DNA from: Nymphaea colorata
Taxonomy: Eukaryota > Streptophyta > Magnoliopsida > Nymphaeales > Nymphaeaceae
NCBI RefSeq assembly: GCF_008831285.2
Contig: NC_045139.1
Span: forward strand, 29,119,206 to 29,183,205
DNA: 64,000 nt
Reading direction: 5' to 3'
Below the pieces are notes generated by a model that saw only the letters and a program-made list of their open reading frames with translations, had not been told where the DNA came from and did no database searches. Made by a program: the position numbers and the translations under genes. Below are positions 1 to 13,800 of this stretch, one piece after another (positions within the stretch are counted from its first letter, which is position 1; the number at the start of each line of letters is the position of its first letter).

Positions 1-3000
1 GTGCTCATGTAATTTAACCTTCTTTCAGTACAAGAATTCGAGTACTAAATTTACTCGGAAAAATGCCGCCATTAATGGTCTTCAAAACGGTGCGAAATGA
101 AAACGTGCAGTTGTTATTGGACTATCATCTCAAATTCCAAGAAGATCCGAGAGGAAAACAAGAAAAAAGTGAGATTGCTTTCAAATCACTCAAACGTCAC
201 TTGAGCCACAGTCAAGTGTTCCTACTCCAACGACTAATTTTCTCTGCTTCTTAACTGGTATTTAACTTGTTCTAGAACTTCAATTAATGAGATCCTTTGT
301 TGTTTCGTCCTCATCAAGCCGCTTTATAAATTTTTAAAGACTTATTATTTTCAAATAATTGCACACGAGGGCTGCAATAAGATCTACAAGTTTTTTTTCT
401 TTTTTTAATGAGGACGAACTCCAATGAGTGCCCTGATTAAGTGTTGGAAATTAGGTATTGACTCATGTTAGGGTGGATGGATCCAATTACCCCGCGGATG
501 CGTGGGCCCATAATTTGAACCAATTAGCACTCGTCCTTATAAGAAAAAAAGATAAAAAAAATAAAGTTTTTTTTTTTCCTCTCTTGTTAGCAAGCCGGGA
601 TTAGGCAGATTCTTGCAAGAGATGCACTTTGAGCATTTAACTCTTTGACTACATTCAACTCGAGGATCTGTAAGTTGGAATTCGAGCCTGGTGGATGGAG
701 CTCTTGTGGGTAAGAAAAATAATCAAAACTTATTACATAATAAGTATGAATTGGGTTCTTCCAGAAAAACTCGTCAAGTTCAGGAGTCACTCTGTAGTTT
801 AAATTGATCACTGTCATGGCTACATACTTGAAGCTGCATGGACATGGCTTAGGTGCAAAGTGGCATGTGTATGATTGTTCATGTTATTACAGTAATCATG
901 AGCTTTCCATTTGTTTAAGAGAAGAACTGTACATGGTTGGACTTAATTTAAGGTCTAATTTCTCTCCGCATCCTCTCCTCGTAAATGTGATCATTGATTG
1001 TAAACAATGTAAAACTGAGAAAGTGTAAATCTCAAGTGAAATATTAGCTTGCAGTTTGATAAGCCATGAATCTCGGTGTTCAGCTCCTACCACATCAGAC
1101 ACGAGGCCGATCTTAAATGCACCATTAGAGTGCTCAATTCTCTAAAGTTTGCTCCTTGTTTCAGAAGTAGGAAAAAAAGAAACTAAAACTGGTCTTCCTC
1201 AAATCGGTTAAATATGATGGCGTTGGATCTCATGTTCAGATCCCATAGGACTGCCCAGTTTTCGCGTGTTTACGAATAATTTTCGTCTACAGGTTTACCT
1301 TTTGAAGGAACAAAAACAAGAAGCTTGCGTTTGAATATTTTACATTTAGTATCTCAAGAAAGGCAGTTGAATTAATGAATTTTCTTTTTCAAAAATAAAG
1401 CTTTTTTTTAGGCTTTAGCTGCTTGCATTGAGCAATTAGTGCAAGTTTTCAAACTTAAGCACGTTCTTTTGTTGTCTTGTTAAAGGTTAAGTGCCTTTAA
1501 AAGATTGCGTATTTATTGCAGAAAAAGAAAAAAAGATATCCCAGCATTCGATTAATTTTTAACTGTGACAAGATATTCCGACCTAAGATCTGACATGGTG
1601 GTTTACGCTCCAAGGCATAAACTCATTCCTTTTATACATAAATACAAGAACATGTGCAAGAGCTAATCTAATGATCTTCCAGTCACTCTTTCTCAATGAA
1701 CTAAATCAGAAAAACGCAAAGCAAACCACCAGTTCTCCCTCTGTAATTGCCGCCTTCTTCATTTGTTCTTGGTCTCAATATATCCTTGAGATCCCAAATG
1801 TTTTGACGAATTTTCAATCCAGACAGCAAAAGTTCGTCCATTTCATGCATGCCACCCTAGGATAACGAAGCGTTGTCTGCCAGCAGCATGACAAACTGAT
1901 GAAATCCACGTAAAAGCTCCTTGCGCAAGACCATTCACACCCCACAAGATGAATTCTTCAAGCTCGCGACGGCTGCAAAGCGCTCATAAGCCATTGTGTT
2001 GTCTCACTGTTGAAGGTCCAGTTCCTAGTGCTAGGGAATAACAAAGTAATCCTCTCGTGAGAGGCCCTGAGAAAGAAAGTTAGAAACAGTGGATCAGTAA
2101 TCTTTTGAATTCCAATCATGTGTTAAACCAATGAGTCAACGACCAAAATATGTGGCAGTCGGATTGCAAACCAAGCACTTGACCATTGTTAGCTGCCACA
2201 CAGACTCACCCCAAAGGAGTGGAGCACCTGTGTCGACACAGCTGGTCACAGGTTCAGGCATGGGACACATGGGACACGGCAAAATGATATTTGGTACTTT
2301 TGATCTATTTAGGTATGTTTTAGTTATTAATTTATATTCCATGAATATAAATAATGAATATATGTGCTTGCCCTAAAATCTTACATGTGTGCCAGTGTAA
2401 CATAGTTGGTGGGAGTGGAATCATTATTCTTCCAAAAAACTGTTGCCAGAAGAAAACTTCCAAGCATCAGTGTACGGTGCTAAACGAGAAAAATTTCCAA
2501 CTAGCAGTTCACACGAGCTCGTGGCAGTGACGAAAAGTAACAATGCATTCAAAGAATGACAGATGTGCACCAATAGGAATACACACAAAATTTATAAAGG
2601 TGAAGATTTTCAGCTATCCAAATCTTTTTAAGATGAATCCACAATAAGTTCAGCCAATACAGAAAATCAATTGCAAATTTACAAACATGAAAAAAATAGC
2701 ATTCTTCTGGACCAGTGATCGGTCTATCTCATGAAAAAAGCGCCGCCAATTGAATTAACATATGTAACTGACTTGTTTACCACTCAAATACAATTAGAAA
2801 AATATTACGGGATTTATTCATGCATGAAATAAAGCTTCTCTTCGTTCAGGATTGATTAAAATTTAAGACCCAGATTATTTGCATCAACCACCATGTAGAA
2901 TTGATGTCCTCAATTACAGAAGGATACTGAGAATAAAACGTCCTCCCCCTCCTTCCTCCCTCTCCAGTCCCCACTCACCTAGTCACCTACACACGCGCGC

Positions 3001-3880
3001 ACATGTACAGCCAGGGTGAAAGGATTACACGTATTTTGCTTGTCTGAAACTGTGGGTCCAATGTGAAGCAAGCAGTAATAGATGACTGTAGTGCAATTCA
3101 TTGACAATAGCTTACACACAGGTGCAAACACAGACAAAACGCACAAGCTCACACATATACAGGTTGGTCTGCACTTTGCACAACAAACTAAGGTAACTAG
3201 GAACAGGAAATAAGAATAACACCTGCATATTTACGCTGATACCAATCAAACTCAATTTTTGCCCACATTCTGTTTGTAACCTGAATAAAAATCGAGGCTC
3301 CACAAATCAAACTGTGGCACATCAGTTCTATAACAAAAAGATAAACTACAAAATAAATCTCAGAAACATGAATAAAATGACGCAGTATTGAATATCTTAT
3401 GTAATTCTGCAAATAAATGACCTGCATAAGAGCAAAGTTTCTGTGTCCACATTGATGCTTTCAATGGTTTCTGGTGAAAGACGTCATTTTGATGGCTTAC
3501 TAAGAATCAGCTAGAGTATGTAGATGCAGCCGGCATCGCAGTAGTTTAGAAATTGTTAACGCCCCTGTGATGCACAACTTTACAACGTAGGGTAAACAAG
3601 TGAATACGCCTAGGAAGTAGGACCATGAACTGTAGGCTGTCCGTGGAAATTTAAAAGTCAAAATATCATTTGTGATTTGTGATACTGCCTCTTTACCCGT
3701 TCAGAACATATATCAAATATCAGATAGGTCTAGGAGTAGTTGCAAACAGAACCATAATCATTGAGAATGGCAAACATGAGAATGGCAAACACTATCAGGC
3801 AGTGGTGTTACCTTAGTCGCAGTTCTGATCAAAATCCAAAAGAACATCAATCATTTACACATAAAGTAATACGGTAGAGT
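1..3880. other. Gene-poor stretch downstream of the PPR gene
   Basis: No open frame longer than about 80 codons and no RNA gene could be recognised here. The DNA is AT-rich, with T and A runs and a purine/pyrimidine patch near 2940-3000. The part next to 3880 may include the 3' UTR of the PPR gene, which reads leftward. One short stretch at 1730-1856 on the minus strand could be an exon (see findings), but no partner exons were found. Confidence 0.5.
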
Positions 3881-6172
3881 CTACCCCATCCTTGGACGAG
3901 ATTTTGCTTTAACTTGTTTCCTGTTTCTAACACCATCATAAAGAAGCTCATAGGCACTATAAGTTATATGACCCTTCTTTAATAATTCTTCCACAAGTAT
4001 CTTCGGAGCTGCAACCTCCTTTTTGTCAGCTTTAAAAATTGTATTCACGACATCAGGAACTAAGCCCTTGCCAACCATAAGATGAATGACGCGAACAGCT
4101 TCATTAACTTGTCGATTCATGCAGAGACAATTGATGACATGACCACATGTGGTCAAACTTGGGATAAAACCATCAATCACCATCTTCACAAGGAAACCGT
4201 GAGCTTTATCAATCTCACCGATCGTACAGAACCCATCAACCAAGACTCGGTAACTGAACTTATCTGGGGAGCACCCCTTGTCAGCCATCTTATTAAAAAT
4301 CTTCTCTGCTTTCTGCACCATTAACTTTTCAGAATATGCATGGATCATTATATTATATACAGAAGTGGTAGGAGAAACACTTGACTCCATTTCCTTGACA
4401 AGTTTATAGGCACTCTCAAGGTCACCATTCTTGCAGTGTCCATGGATTAGTGTGCTGTAACTAACAGCGTCAGGTTTTAAACCATTATGTACCATTTTCT
4501 CAATTAGCTCACAAGCTTCATTTATTTTCGATCCTTTACAAAGACACTCAATCAAAATGTTATACGTGATAACATTAGCAGCACAGTCTCTCGTTATCAT
4601 TTCTTTGAATATTTCCATAACATCGTCAGATCTCCCAGCCTTGCAGAGTCCATTAAGAATGCAGTTATATGTGATTGTGTCAGGAGTAATATTGTGATTC
4701 CGCATTCTGTCAACCACCTCCAGAGCTTTGTCCAACTCCCTCCTTTTGCAGTATCCATCTACCAAAGTATTGAATGTAAAAATATCAGGAAGACAGCCTC
4801 TAAGTATAGCTTCATTCATAAGCCAGTTACCCTGGTTAACATCCCCACTTCTGCACAATGCACTTATGATTATATTATAGGTGCAGATGTTAGGAACGCA
4901 ACCATTCTCTAACATCTTGTTTATCATCTGAGCTGCCTCCAGTACAAATCCTTGTTGACATAAACCTTTTACAATTGCATTGTAGACAACTGCATCAGAT
5001 TTCAAACCTTTACCAGCTGCCTCCTTGAATATGTCGATTGCCCAAACTAGATCACCTTCATTGCATAAGCCATTAATCAGAGAACAGTATGTTATCCTAT
5101 CAGGAACAAAGCCTTTGAAAATTGCATCTTTAAGAAGCTTAAAAGCACTTTGAGACATACCCATCTTGCAATAACCATCAATAACAGTATTATATGAAAA
5201 ATCATCAGGATTGCATCCTTCCTTCAACATCTTGTGCAGATAATTCTCCGCGTCCTCAACCTTCTGGGATTTGCATAAGCCAAGAATAATCGTGTTGTAC
5301 GTAATAGCGTCAGGTTTCAGTCCATTTGCAATCATGTTGTCAAGTAAACTGCTAGCCTCTGCTATATTACCTTGTTTGCAAAGGCCCTGCATTAGTATGT
5401 TGTATGTAAAAACGTTAGGAAACACGCCCCTCTTGAGGACCTTATTAAGTAGTCTACTACTTTCACAAACATCACCTTTCTTGCACAGAGCGTGTATCAG
5501 CTTATTAAAAGTAGCTATATCTGGGCAGAGACCATGCTCCAGCATGTCGACAAACAAAGTGCAGGCTTCTATCTTGTAATTCTCTGCATAAAAACCACCA
5601 ATCACAGTACAGTGTGCTACTGCATTTACTTGACAACCTTGCTCTAACATGTTATTGAGAAGCCTGAGAGCAGCGTGGGGTCTCTGAGTCCTACAAAATG
5701 CCTTGATTCTAATTGTAAAAGTATATACATCAGGGTTTATACCCTTATCCAGCATTCTGAGATAAACTTTATGGGCTTGATCAAAATACCGATGTTCGAT
5801 GAGAACATTCATTATCGCGTTGTAGGACCTGACCTGTGGTTCGCATCCAAAAAAATCCATCCTCTCAAATACATTAACAGCCTCTTGGAGCTTTCCTCGC
5901 CTTCCATAGTTTCTAATGACGCCAACATAAACATACTCATGTGAACCGTCGGTACATGGAACATTCATCCTCATGTCTGAGAGAAGCTGCTCCATGGCTT
6001 CAAACTCACCAGTAGAACCCAGTTTTTCCATCATGCACTTGTATGTAAGCAGCGTATGCTTGAAGCCCTCTTCCTTAGAAGCTGAATTAAACATTTCCAA
6101 GGCCCTAATGGGATCCTTCTGGTATTTCACGACAGCGGCTACATGCTTTGGAAGTAAACTGGGGGCTCTCAT
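3881..6172 (-). CDS. P-class pentatricopeptide repeat (PPR) protein, like Arabidopsis At1g74580
   Basis: Single uninterrupted frame of 763 residues without introns, as is usual for plant PPR genes. From about residue 85 to 690 the protein is a run of roughly 35-residue helical repeats with the P-class pattern (variants of TYN..I.GLCK.G, A..L...M...G..PD). No E, E+ or DYW tail follows, so it is not an editing-type PLS protein. The N-terminus (LLPKHVAAVVKYQKDP) and the tail (DKKEVAAPKILVEELLKKG) agree in order and length with what I recall of At1g74580. P-class PPR proteins bind single-stranded RNA in mitochondria or plastids and act in its processing, stability or translation. I see no clear targeting peptide, so the organelle is undecided. 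The start is the first ATG of the frame. The gene is divergent from the CPBP gene, with about 1.7 kb between them. Confidence 0.93.
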   Translation of the reverse strand: MRAPSLLPKHVAAVVKYQKDPIRALEMFNSASKEEGFKHTLLTYKCMMEKLGSTGEFEAMEQLLSDMRMNVPCTDGSHEYVYVGVIRNYGRRGKLQEAVNVFERMDFFGCEPQVRSYNAIMNVLIEHRYFDQAHKVYLRMLDKGINPDVYTFTIRIKAFCRTQRPHAALRLLNNMLEQGCQVNAVAHCTVIGGFYAENYKIEACTLFVDMLEHGLCPDIATFNKLIHALCKKGDVCESSRLLNKVLKRGVFPNVFTYNILMQGLCKQGNIAEASSLLDNMIANGLKPDAITYNTIILGLCKSQKVEDAENYLHKMLKEGCNPDDFSYNTVIDGYCKMGMSQSAFKLLKDAIFKGFVPDRITYCSLINGLCNEGDLVWAIDIFKEAAGKGLKSDAVVYNAIVKGLCQQGFVLEAAQMINKMLENGCVPNICTYNIIISALCRSGDVNQGNWLMNEAILRGCLPDIFTFNTLVDGYCKRRELDKALEVVDRMRNHNITPDTITYNCILNGLCKAGRSDDVMEIFKEMITRDCAANVITYNILIECLCKGSKINEACELIEKMVHNGLKPDAVSYSTLIHGHCKNGDLESAYKLVKEMESSVSPTTSVYNIMIHAYSEKLMVQKAEKIFNKMADKGCSPDKFSYRVLVDGFCTIGEIDKAHGFLVKMVIDGFIPSLTTCGHVINCLCMNRQVNEAVRVIHLMVGKGLVPDVVNTIFKADKKEVAAPKILVEELLKKGHITYSAYELLYDGVRNRKQVKAKSRPRMG

Positions 6173-7850
6173 CGTAAAAAAACTTCAACTTGGAAACCAA
6201 CTGAATCTCTCGATTCTCACTGTCAGACTCCCATTTTGAGAAGGCACTGTCTCTCCACTTTTTCTAATTGGCATCTCCATTCTGATCAATCATATACTAA
6301 AGAACTGGCCGCCGTACCCCGTTCTCTGGTGAAATCGGCTGATTTTTCCTATTGGTCAAGGGTTTCTTTTTTCTGGATTCCATCCCGATTTTGAATTTTG
6401 GAGCATGATTTTGCAGTGAATGAAGATTGGTCCTCTGGTCACTCCCTCTCTATCTGTCGTTGGGCCGAAGGTCGATCTCGTCTTTTCTTGGTCTTCATTT
6501 CCTTCGCAGCAGCGCTAGAGAACTCTTATCTTTCACACACACTCACCCACAAGCGACGGCGACCCTGATAGACTTCCCCTAACCAATCAACCTTGCATTC
6601 ACCTTTTACGAATCAATCCCCAGAGAACGGTTCCTCTTAGCAAAGACGGGAGATTGAAAGAATAGGGAAGGACCCTCACCAATTCGAATGGAGACATCAG
6701 TACAGTAACCCTGATCTATCAGAATCCATGCTGCTATTTTTCATCTCAGATCACTTCAACCAGTTGGAACACCTACCGCCGGCTCCAACTTCCAATCTGA
6801 GCGTGAACCGTGCTGCAAAACTCGAGCGGCGACACCGACGGGTGGAACCTGCGACATTTGGAAGAGCCAGAGCGAGATCGAGAGAGCCTAACCTTTCGAA
6901 CGAACCGGGTCTGTTCGGAAAGGTCCAATGCTGAACGCATTGTGCATTTTCTTCGTCCGAACAAGAGCTCGGTTTCACGTTCATAAGAGGTAGAGCTCGG
7001 TTCATGTTTGTAAGGAGTGAAGCTCATGTCCATGTCCCCAACAAACTTAGATGCCAGCTGCGGTGATTTTGAAGGCGCATGTATATATTTTTTATAGAAA
7101 GTTGGTAAAACTGTTTGGATAAGAGACGAAAATCAGTTTTATTAAAACTAATTATTATTTATTTTTTAATTTAACTTTTATAGATATGATTTTAAGAATG
7201 ATTCAATGAGAAACATATATTGAGTTAGTTGTTTTTTTTTTACTTAAATAATGTTTTTTAATAATAAAAAAATGATCGGCTCTTGCAACATCTAAATTTT
7301 GGTAGTATAAAAATCAATTTTACAAAAATAATTAAAGCAAGACTTATATTAAATTAGTGTTTATAAAAATATTAAAATGTACATATTTTGATTAAAACAC
7401 TTCAACATGAATTTAAGAAGTTTAGTTTTCTTCTTTTACTCAAGTGGTTTGGTCCCTACCAACCACTATATATTTTTATTATTATTATATTATATATTTA
7501 TATATATAATTATAGGGTTGTTTCTTAACTTTAATTTCGAAATTTTTTCTTTTTTTATTACTTGGTTTATGAGAAGGTTATTTAATCTAAAATTTTAACT
7601 GGTGATTACTTTTTTTTCTAAATTATATTTATAAATAAGTATGAATCATTCAAACCCTTAAAATATTTCAAAAGCGGATAATCTGATCTGCCAAAAAAGA
7701 AAAGAAAAAAAAAGGCCTTGATCAGAGTAGGGCCCCCTCCCGTGCCGCACCTTATCCCTCACCCGCCTCTCTTCTCTCCCTCCTGCCACCGCTCAGAGTG
7801 TTCAAAAATTTCACAGCAGAGAATTTTCTACGTTCAGATAAGAAAGGAAG
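6173..7850. other. Spacer between the divergent PPR and CPBP genes
   Basis: Holds the 5' flanks of both genes. The PPR-proximal half (to about 7050) is of mixed composition. From about 7080 to 7700 the DNA is strongly AT-rich with long A and T runs. A C-rich patch at about 7730-7790 lies just ahead of the CPBP start. I recognise no gene or mobile element. Short frames at 6728-7033 overlap on both strands and look accidental. Confidence 0.5.
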
Positions 7851-10800
7851 ATGATGATGATGCTATCTTCCATGCCTCTCCTCCTCGTCCAGTCTCCTCT
7901 CACTTGCTCCCATCTTCTTCCGCCGAATCTGTGCACGGCAAGACGGGAAAACCTCGTTCTTGGAGGGAGGAGGGCGGCAATCAGAGAAGCGACCGCAGGT
8001 TTCCTATCTCATGTTTCCGGAAGCAGAAATCTGCCCGGAGTCGACACCGGAAAGCATGGTTTCAGTAAACCAAGAATTCTCTGCTTTAGTGGTTCCAAGG
8101 GAAGGCCAAACTACGGTTCCTCTGAAAATGTACTTAATTTTTTTTAATTTGATGTGTTAATTGCATAACTTGATTTTCTGTATGGTCGTCGACTGAAGGG
8201 AAGTCTTGATTTGTTATTAACATCTCAGTTTATCACGATCAGGAGTCGAGGCCAGAGTGGCGAATATTTAGGAGATGGGAAGTCCCTTGGAAATGGCAAA
8301 CAGTTGTTCTCACCATGTTTGGGTGTGGATTGAGGTAGAAAACGTTAAATTCATGCAAATGCAATTAAAGGAAATAAATTCATGTGTTTTTGTTTGGAAT
8401 AGATGATCTTGTTATTCAGAATGGCACCGTATATCATGCAATTGACAATTGTTTTGGCAGTTTTTTTTTTACAGGGTTAGTAGAAGCATCACTAATACCA
8501 TATCTTGGTATTGACATTGGGAAGCTGAGCCTAGATGAGAAAGCAGAAATCTTATTTGTGGATCAGTTGTAAGAGGAACCATTACTGTCTGTGGGTTTGG
8601 TGGATTCATTTTGATGTAGAAGTTTCGGTTTTTGTTCACCGGTCACATTTTTAAGTACGTTCGCGGGATTCCTTTTGTTGCATAAATTTTCAGATTTTAC
8701 TCATCGATTACATGTTCTCCTGCAGCATCGCAACAGCCATCGTACTTGGAGTGGTATATGGAATCACAAGCACATTCAAGCCCTTTCCCGAAGATATCTT
8801 TTGCTACAGTAAGCATGCATTGATTCCAAATCTGAAGAACTCCGGAGTCCTTAGATATGTCTAGAACTTCTCAGCTACGCATAAAGCTGCTGCATCCGCT
8901 TGTTTTGGAAAGAAAAAGATGCAACTTTATTCAGAGATATTCTACTTTTAGCTTAAGTATGCTTGATAGCCTTGCTTAACGGAAGATCTTTCCTTGCAGT
9001 CTTCTATCCGCATTCTAAATATCTACATGTTACCATTAGACTTTTGGGCATTCCTTTTCAGATTTTCTAGGATGAAAATCTTGCTACCGATCTGGAACTG
9101 TTCATATGCCCATATGTGTGTGAGTTACAAATAAAAGCTTCACAGTATACAGAGTTCCTATATTTGATTGCTGTTTTTAAAGTTTGACCACATAGTCAAT
9201 AGTTTAAAACGTGTTTGCAGTTTACAGCACAATATGTGCAGTCAAGTTCATTCTAGTAGGTTCCATGAATGTCTAAATTGGATGAATTAGTAACTATTAT
9301 CTTGATGGTATTAAATTTTGTCGATTCTAGCTAATCTTGAACAAGAGGTCGATATTATGTTTTTAATGCAGATTAGATACTGATGGTAGCTGTTAGAGAC
9401 AGTACATCCATTTTCTGCTTACAGTTAAAGCATGCAAGAATAATCGAAATGCTAATGTTTTGGCATGTTTCATGCATCATGAAACCTTACAAAAGATGCA
9501 AACGCTTATTACTCTTTAATTGCATAATTATTATGAAATATTTCACAAGAAAAAGGGGTGAAAGATCATCATCTCAATAATGGTGACCCTCAAACTGGTC
9601 AAGGTTTAGTTGGTTACTTTACCAGCTTATTCAGCTAAAGAATATGCTCACCTTGGTGTAGTTTTAATGTCTCAGGACCAAAAGAACCATTCAACCTACA
9701 AAATGGTTGGATCCTATGGGCTGGAATTGGTCTCTTAGGTGCAGTTGGTGCAATTGCAGCAATAGGAGCTGTCCAAGCCTTGTTGAATGGGGAAAGTCCA
9801 CAACGAGAGGTTAGGTGAAGGTTGTTTACCTAAATTTAGTCTCATAGATGATACTAATCGTAGCTTTTTCTATGAGAGATCTTCACTTTGCATAAAATAT
9901 TAAGTTTGAAGGTCGTCCTAGTTTTGCCTTCTAGCAAAGTGTGAAGTACTCATCACCAATGTGGTACCATTACATGTCTTGAACTTTTTCTTTTGTACGA
10001 TGACCAATCAAATTTTGTTAAAATCTTTGCTGTTTCCCTTTTTTTTTTTTGGCTTCAGACCGATGCATTGGTACGCTTATTACCATTGATTGGCTCGTCA
10101 AATGTCAGGTATGCATCAATTGCCATGTATAAACAATTTTCTGTTTTCACTGTTTGTAATGGAAAGCTTTAGGTGTTGCATATCAAGTTTGTTTCATGAT
10201 GACAAATAAATATCATTTGCTTCAACTTCTCAGGTGAAGCTTCTGTCAGGAAATTGTTCATAAAGTGGCTGTCTTCCCTGGAAGATATTATATGTATCAC
10301 AAAATATAAGTTAAGGAAAATGAAAAGCGTAAGAATCATATGTTTTAGACTTTTAGCAATATTTCTTATAACAACATGGAAAGTCTATACTTTTTTTAAT
10401 AAAACAAATAGTAAATAACAATATGTACGTAAACATATATAAAGTAGGAGCCTTAACAAAATATACTGATGCTATTGCAACAGTATTGTGATATTTATCT
10501 TGGAGCTGATATTTTGAAAATAGAGCAATATCCCTCATCTTCTTTTTGCTGTTGGAAAATGTTTTGGTATTTCAAAATATCAGCAAGCAGCTTTCCTGCC
10601 TACATTCTGTTTATAGACGTGGTGTCAAATGTGATGTTGAGTGGTGTAGCTTCTGAAACATAATGCCTCCATCTTTAGAGATACTCTTGAGGTTAAATCC
10701 ATAGGACCAACTTGAATAACATTAACTCACACATGAATAAGAAGAAGAAGAATTTTAATCTCTTGCTATTACCCTTGACATTCTGATATGTATTTACTTC

Positions 10801-13800
10801 TCTGTTTGTTGTTTGATTAGCACAGCATGTTTGTTGGGGATAACAGGTGTCCTGGCTCCGGTTCTAGAAGAGACTGTATTTCGAGGATTCTTGATGGTCT
10901 CCCTAACTAAATGGTATATCTTTTTCTCATCTTCCTATACGCGTACAGTAGCAATTATGGCCACGAAGTAATATGTAGACTGATTAACCATTTGTTGTCT
11001 CTTAAGCAAAAGGAATCTAGACCAATATTCATATCTTGTAAGTCATTTTTTGCAATGTCATGAGCACTTTCACTGGTTAAACCAATAAAGTATTCCTTCA
11101 CATTGTTAATTGCACCTATTCTATTTGAATAATTTAAATTTCATTCACATTTTTGAAGTGCACAATGGTCTTTATGTCTCACTTTCTGTTTAAATAAATT
11201 CTATTTCACTTTCCTGAAATGTCCTTTTCCCAATTTTAAACTCCTTCTCTCTCTCTCTCTCTCTCCCCCCCCCCCCCCCCCCTGATGCACACTGATACGT
11301 ATTTGTGTGTGTGAGTTATGTGGTGGGAGGGAATTTCTTTTTCTTTTGCTTTTCAAAGCAGTGTCGCCAAGGTGCACATGCACAGACATATATGAAAACA
11401 CATGCATACACGAAAAACCACCTCCATACAGCAAGTAGATATCTTTCAACTCTGTCGATGTTGAATTTAAATACATGTTTAGGGGCATTACCTTTGATCA
11501 ATTGTGGAATCTTTCAGCATATTGTATTGATAGAGTTTTTTGCATTTCCTTTATCCTGAAGGTTTCCCACACCTCTCTCTCTCTCTCTCTCTCCCTCTCT
11601 CTCTCTCTCCCCCCTTCCTCCCTCCCCTGTCGATGTTGATGTTTAGGGGTAGTACCTTTGATCAATTGTGGAATCATCCAGCATATTGTATTGATAGAGT
11701 TTTTTGCGTTTCCTTTATCATGAAGGTTTCCCACTCCAGTTGCTGTCATTTCAAGTGCTGCGGTTTTTGCCCTTGCACATCTGACACCAGGGGAATTCCC
11801 CCAGCTTTTTGTGCTTGGTAAGGCTACCACTGAATTATCCATGTGGCATTTGGAATTCTGTATAGGTTCAATCTTTGAGCTTGATGGAGTCAATTCTTCT
11901 GTGAGGTTTTCCAAATAGTATCCACCCTGTGGTATCTATTTATTACTGAGAAATTCTTTTGAGTACCTCTCTTGTTCTCCCTCATTCTGTTCCTGAAGAT
12001 AAGGGAGGGGACAAGAAGTGGCAGGAGAAGGTGGTTTTTCTCAGTTTTTCTGGCCAATTGGAAAGGTGTTGGCACCAACCTGCCTGATTTTCATTTCCTT
12101 CCATTCCCATTGATATGGGCATCTGCCTGTGTTTTTCTAGTCTTGAAAGAAAAGATTTATATTAGTAAATTACCTACCTGAACCTAGCTGAATCTGGCAC
12201 TGTTGCCTTTCCTTCATTTCATGTGTTGTTGATCAGGGGTTGCGCTTGGACTATCTTATGCTCAAACAAGAAATCTTCTCACACCCATCACTATTCATGC
12301 ATTCTGGAACTCTGGAGTTATACTGTTGTTGTCCTTTCTTCAGGTATTTACTAGTTCAAACATTGTTTTCATCATTACAGAAGCAATTTTTCGAAATCGA
12401 GTCTCTGTTTGACTCTGGATGGGTCAATAAATGAGTACAAGTCTCCAGTCACCAATCCATTCTGGGTGGGGTCTGACAGCTTATTTATTGGAGCAAGATG
12501 TATTCAGCTGTCCAATGTTGCTATCATTGCAATGTCATGCAGCTCAAATTTGGTAAATGATCTAGACCTAGTGACCTGTCTGCTTGCTGGAGCCAGTTTA
12601 TTTACTTTTGACAGTAAGTCTTCAGCCAATCACCGAACTATTAATATAGTTTGCATAGCCATGGGGCAGTCAAGACCTGGTGCCTTTTCGGAAACCTGAT
12701 ATGGAGACTGAGGATTTCTTTGTGGCTTTACCTGTCTTGGTCTCTCTTATTTGAGGGTTAGCCATGCAAACCTACCTTTTTGTGGGTACGATGCAGCAAG
12801 TGATTTCCCCCTCAAAACTAAGTTGTTGATTCAGAAGAGAGTAATTGGGTCCTCTGAATAGCTAGAGGTGTATCACGTCTGAATCTAATTTGGGTTTCTG
12901 GTGGTGGAGGAACTAGAGTAGGTTATTTGGACTGACAATGCCAGAGTCTTTTATGTGGGTGTTTTGCTGTTCATGAGGACAAATTTTCATTTGTTATATA
13001 TATTGAGTTGATTAATTGGGTATAAAAATTTAATATGAAACTTCCCGTTTCGGAAAATGAGCATGCAAGCAGGTTATCTAATGTCACTCATCCTCCTTAG
13101 TGTCATACTTTTTAAGGAAAATAAACCAATTGATGACAAATTCAAGAGGATTTGGTATTTCTTAAGGATCCAACGTAGAATTCAAAAATTGGTTTAATAG
13201 CTTAAACTTAAAGTACGTAGACTTGATTCCCTCCCCAAGAATGTCAGAAGTTATGGGTTCAAACCTCATTCGTCCCTTCAGGCGGAAGAAGGTTGCCCAC
13301 ATTTCTTTCCCAACCAACCTGAACCACGGTGCTTGATGTTGCATTCTCATTGTTCGAGTGGAATGAGTTGCGAATGCGAGGCACGGCCAAGTCTATTGTC
13401 TATGAGTTTGATCTAGGCGAGCTCAAGTTTCTACAGTTGTGAAAGTATAGAATCATAGGAAGTTCAGCTGGTGGGTTCAATAGCAGATGCAGTTGAAGTG
13501 GAGTTAGTTTGTGCAGTCGCAGGGGTTCTTGACTCTGAAATGAAATAAAGGAGATATGGAGAACCGAGTGAATTGCAGCCTCGATTTATATAAATCTGGC
13601 ACTTATTTTCTTACTTAGATTATGAGAATGAGATTGTGCTTTGTCAAAATGTCGTAGAGGGCCATTTATACATGGGCTTGATCTAAGTGTTGCCCTATAC
13701 ATGTAGACCTTAAGTCTTCTGTTCATCATGTATTATAACCTAGGCTAAATTTTGTGTCTAGGCTTCCTTCAATTTCGACAAGCTTGTAAAGCAGTTGAAG

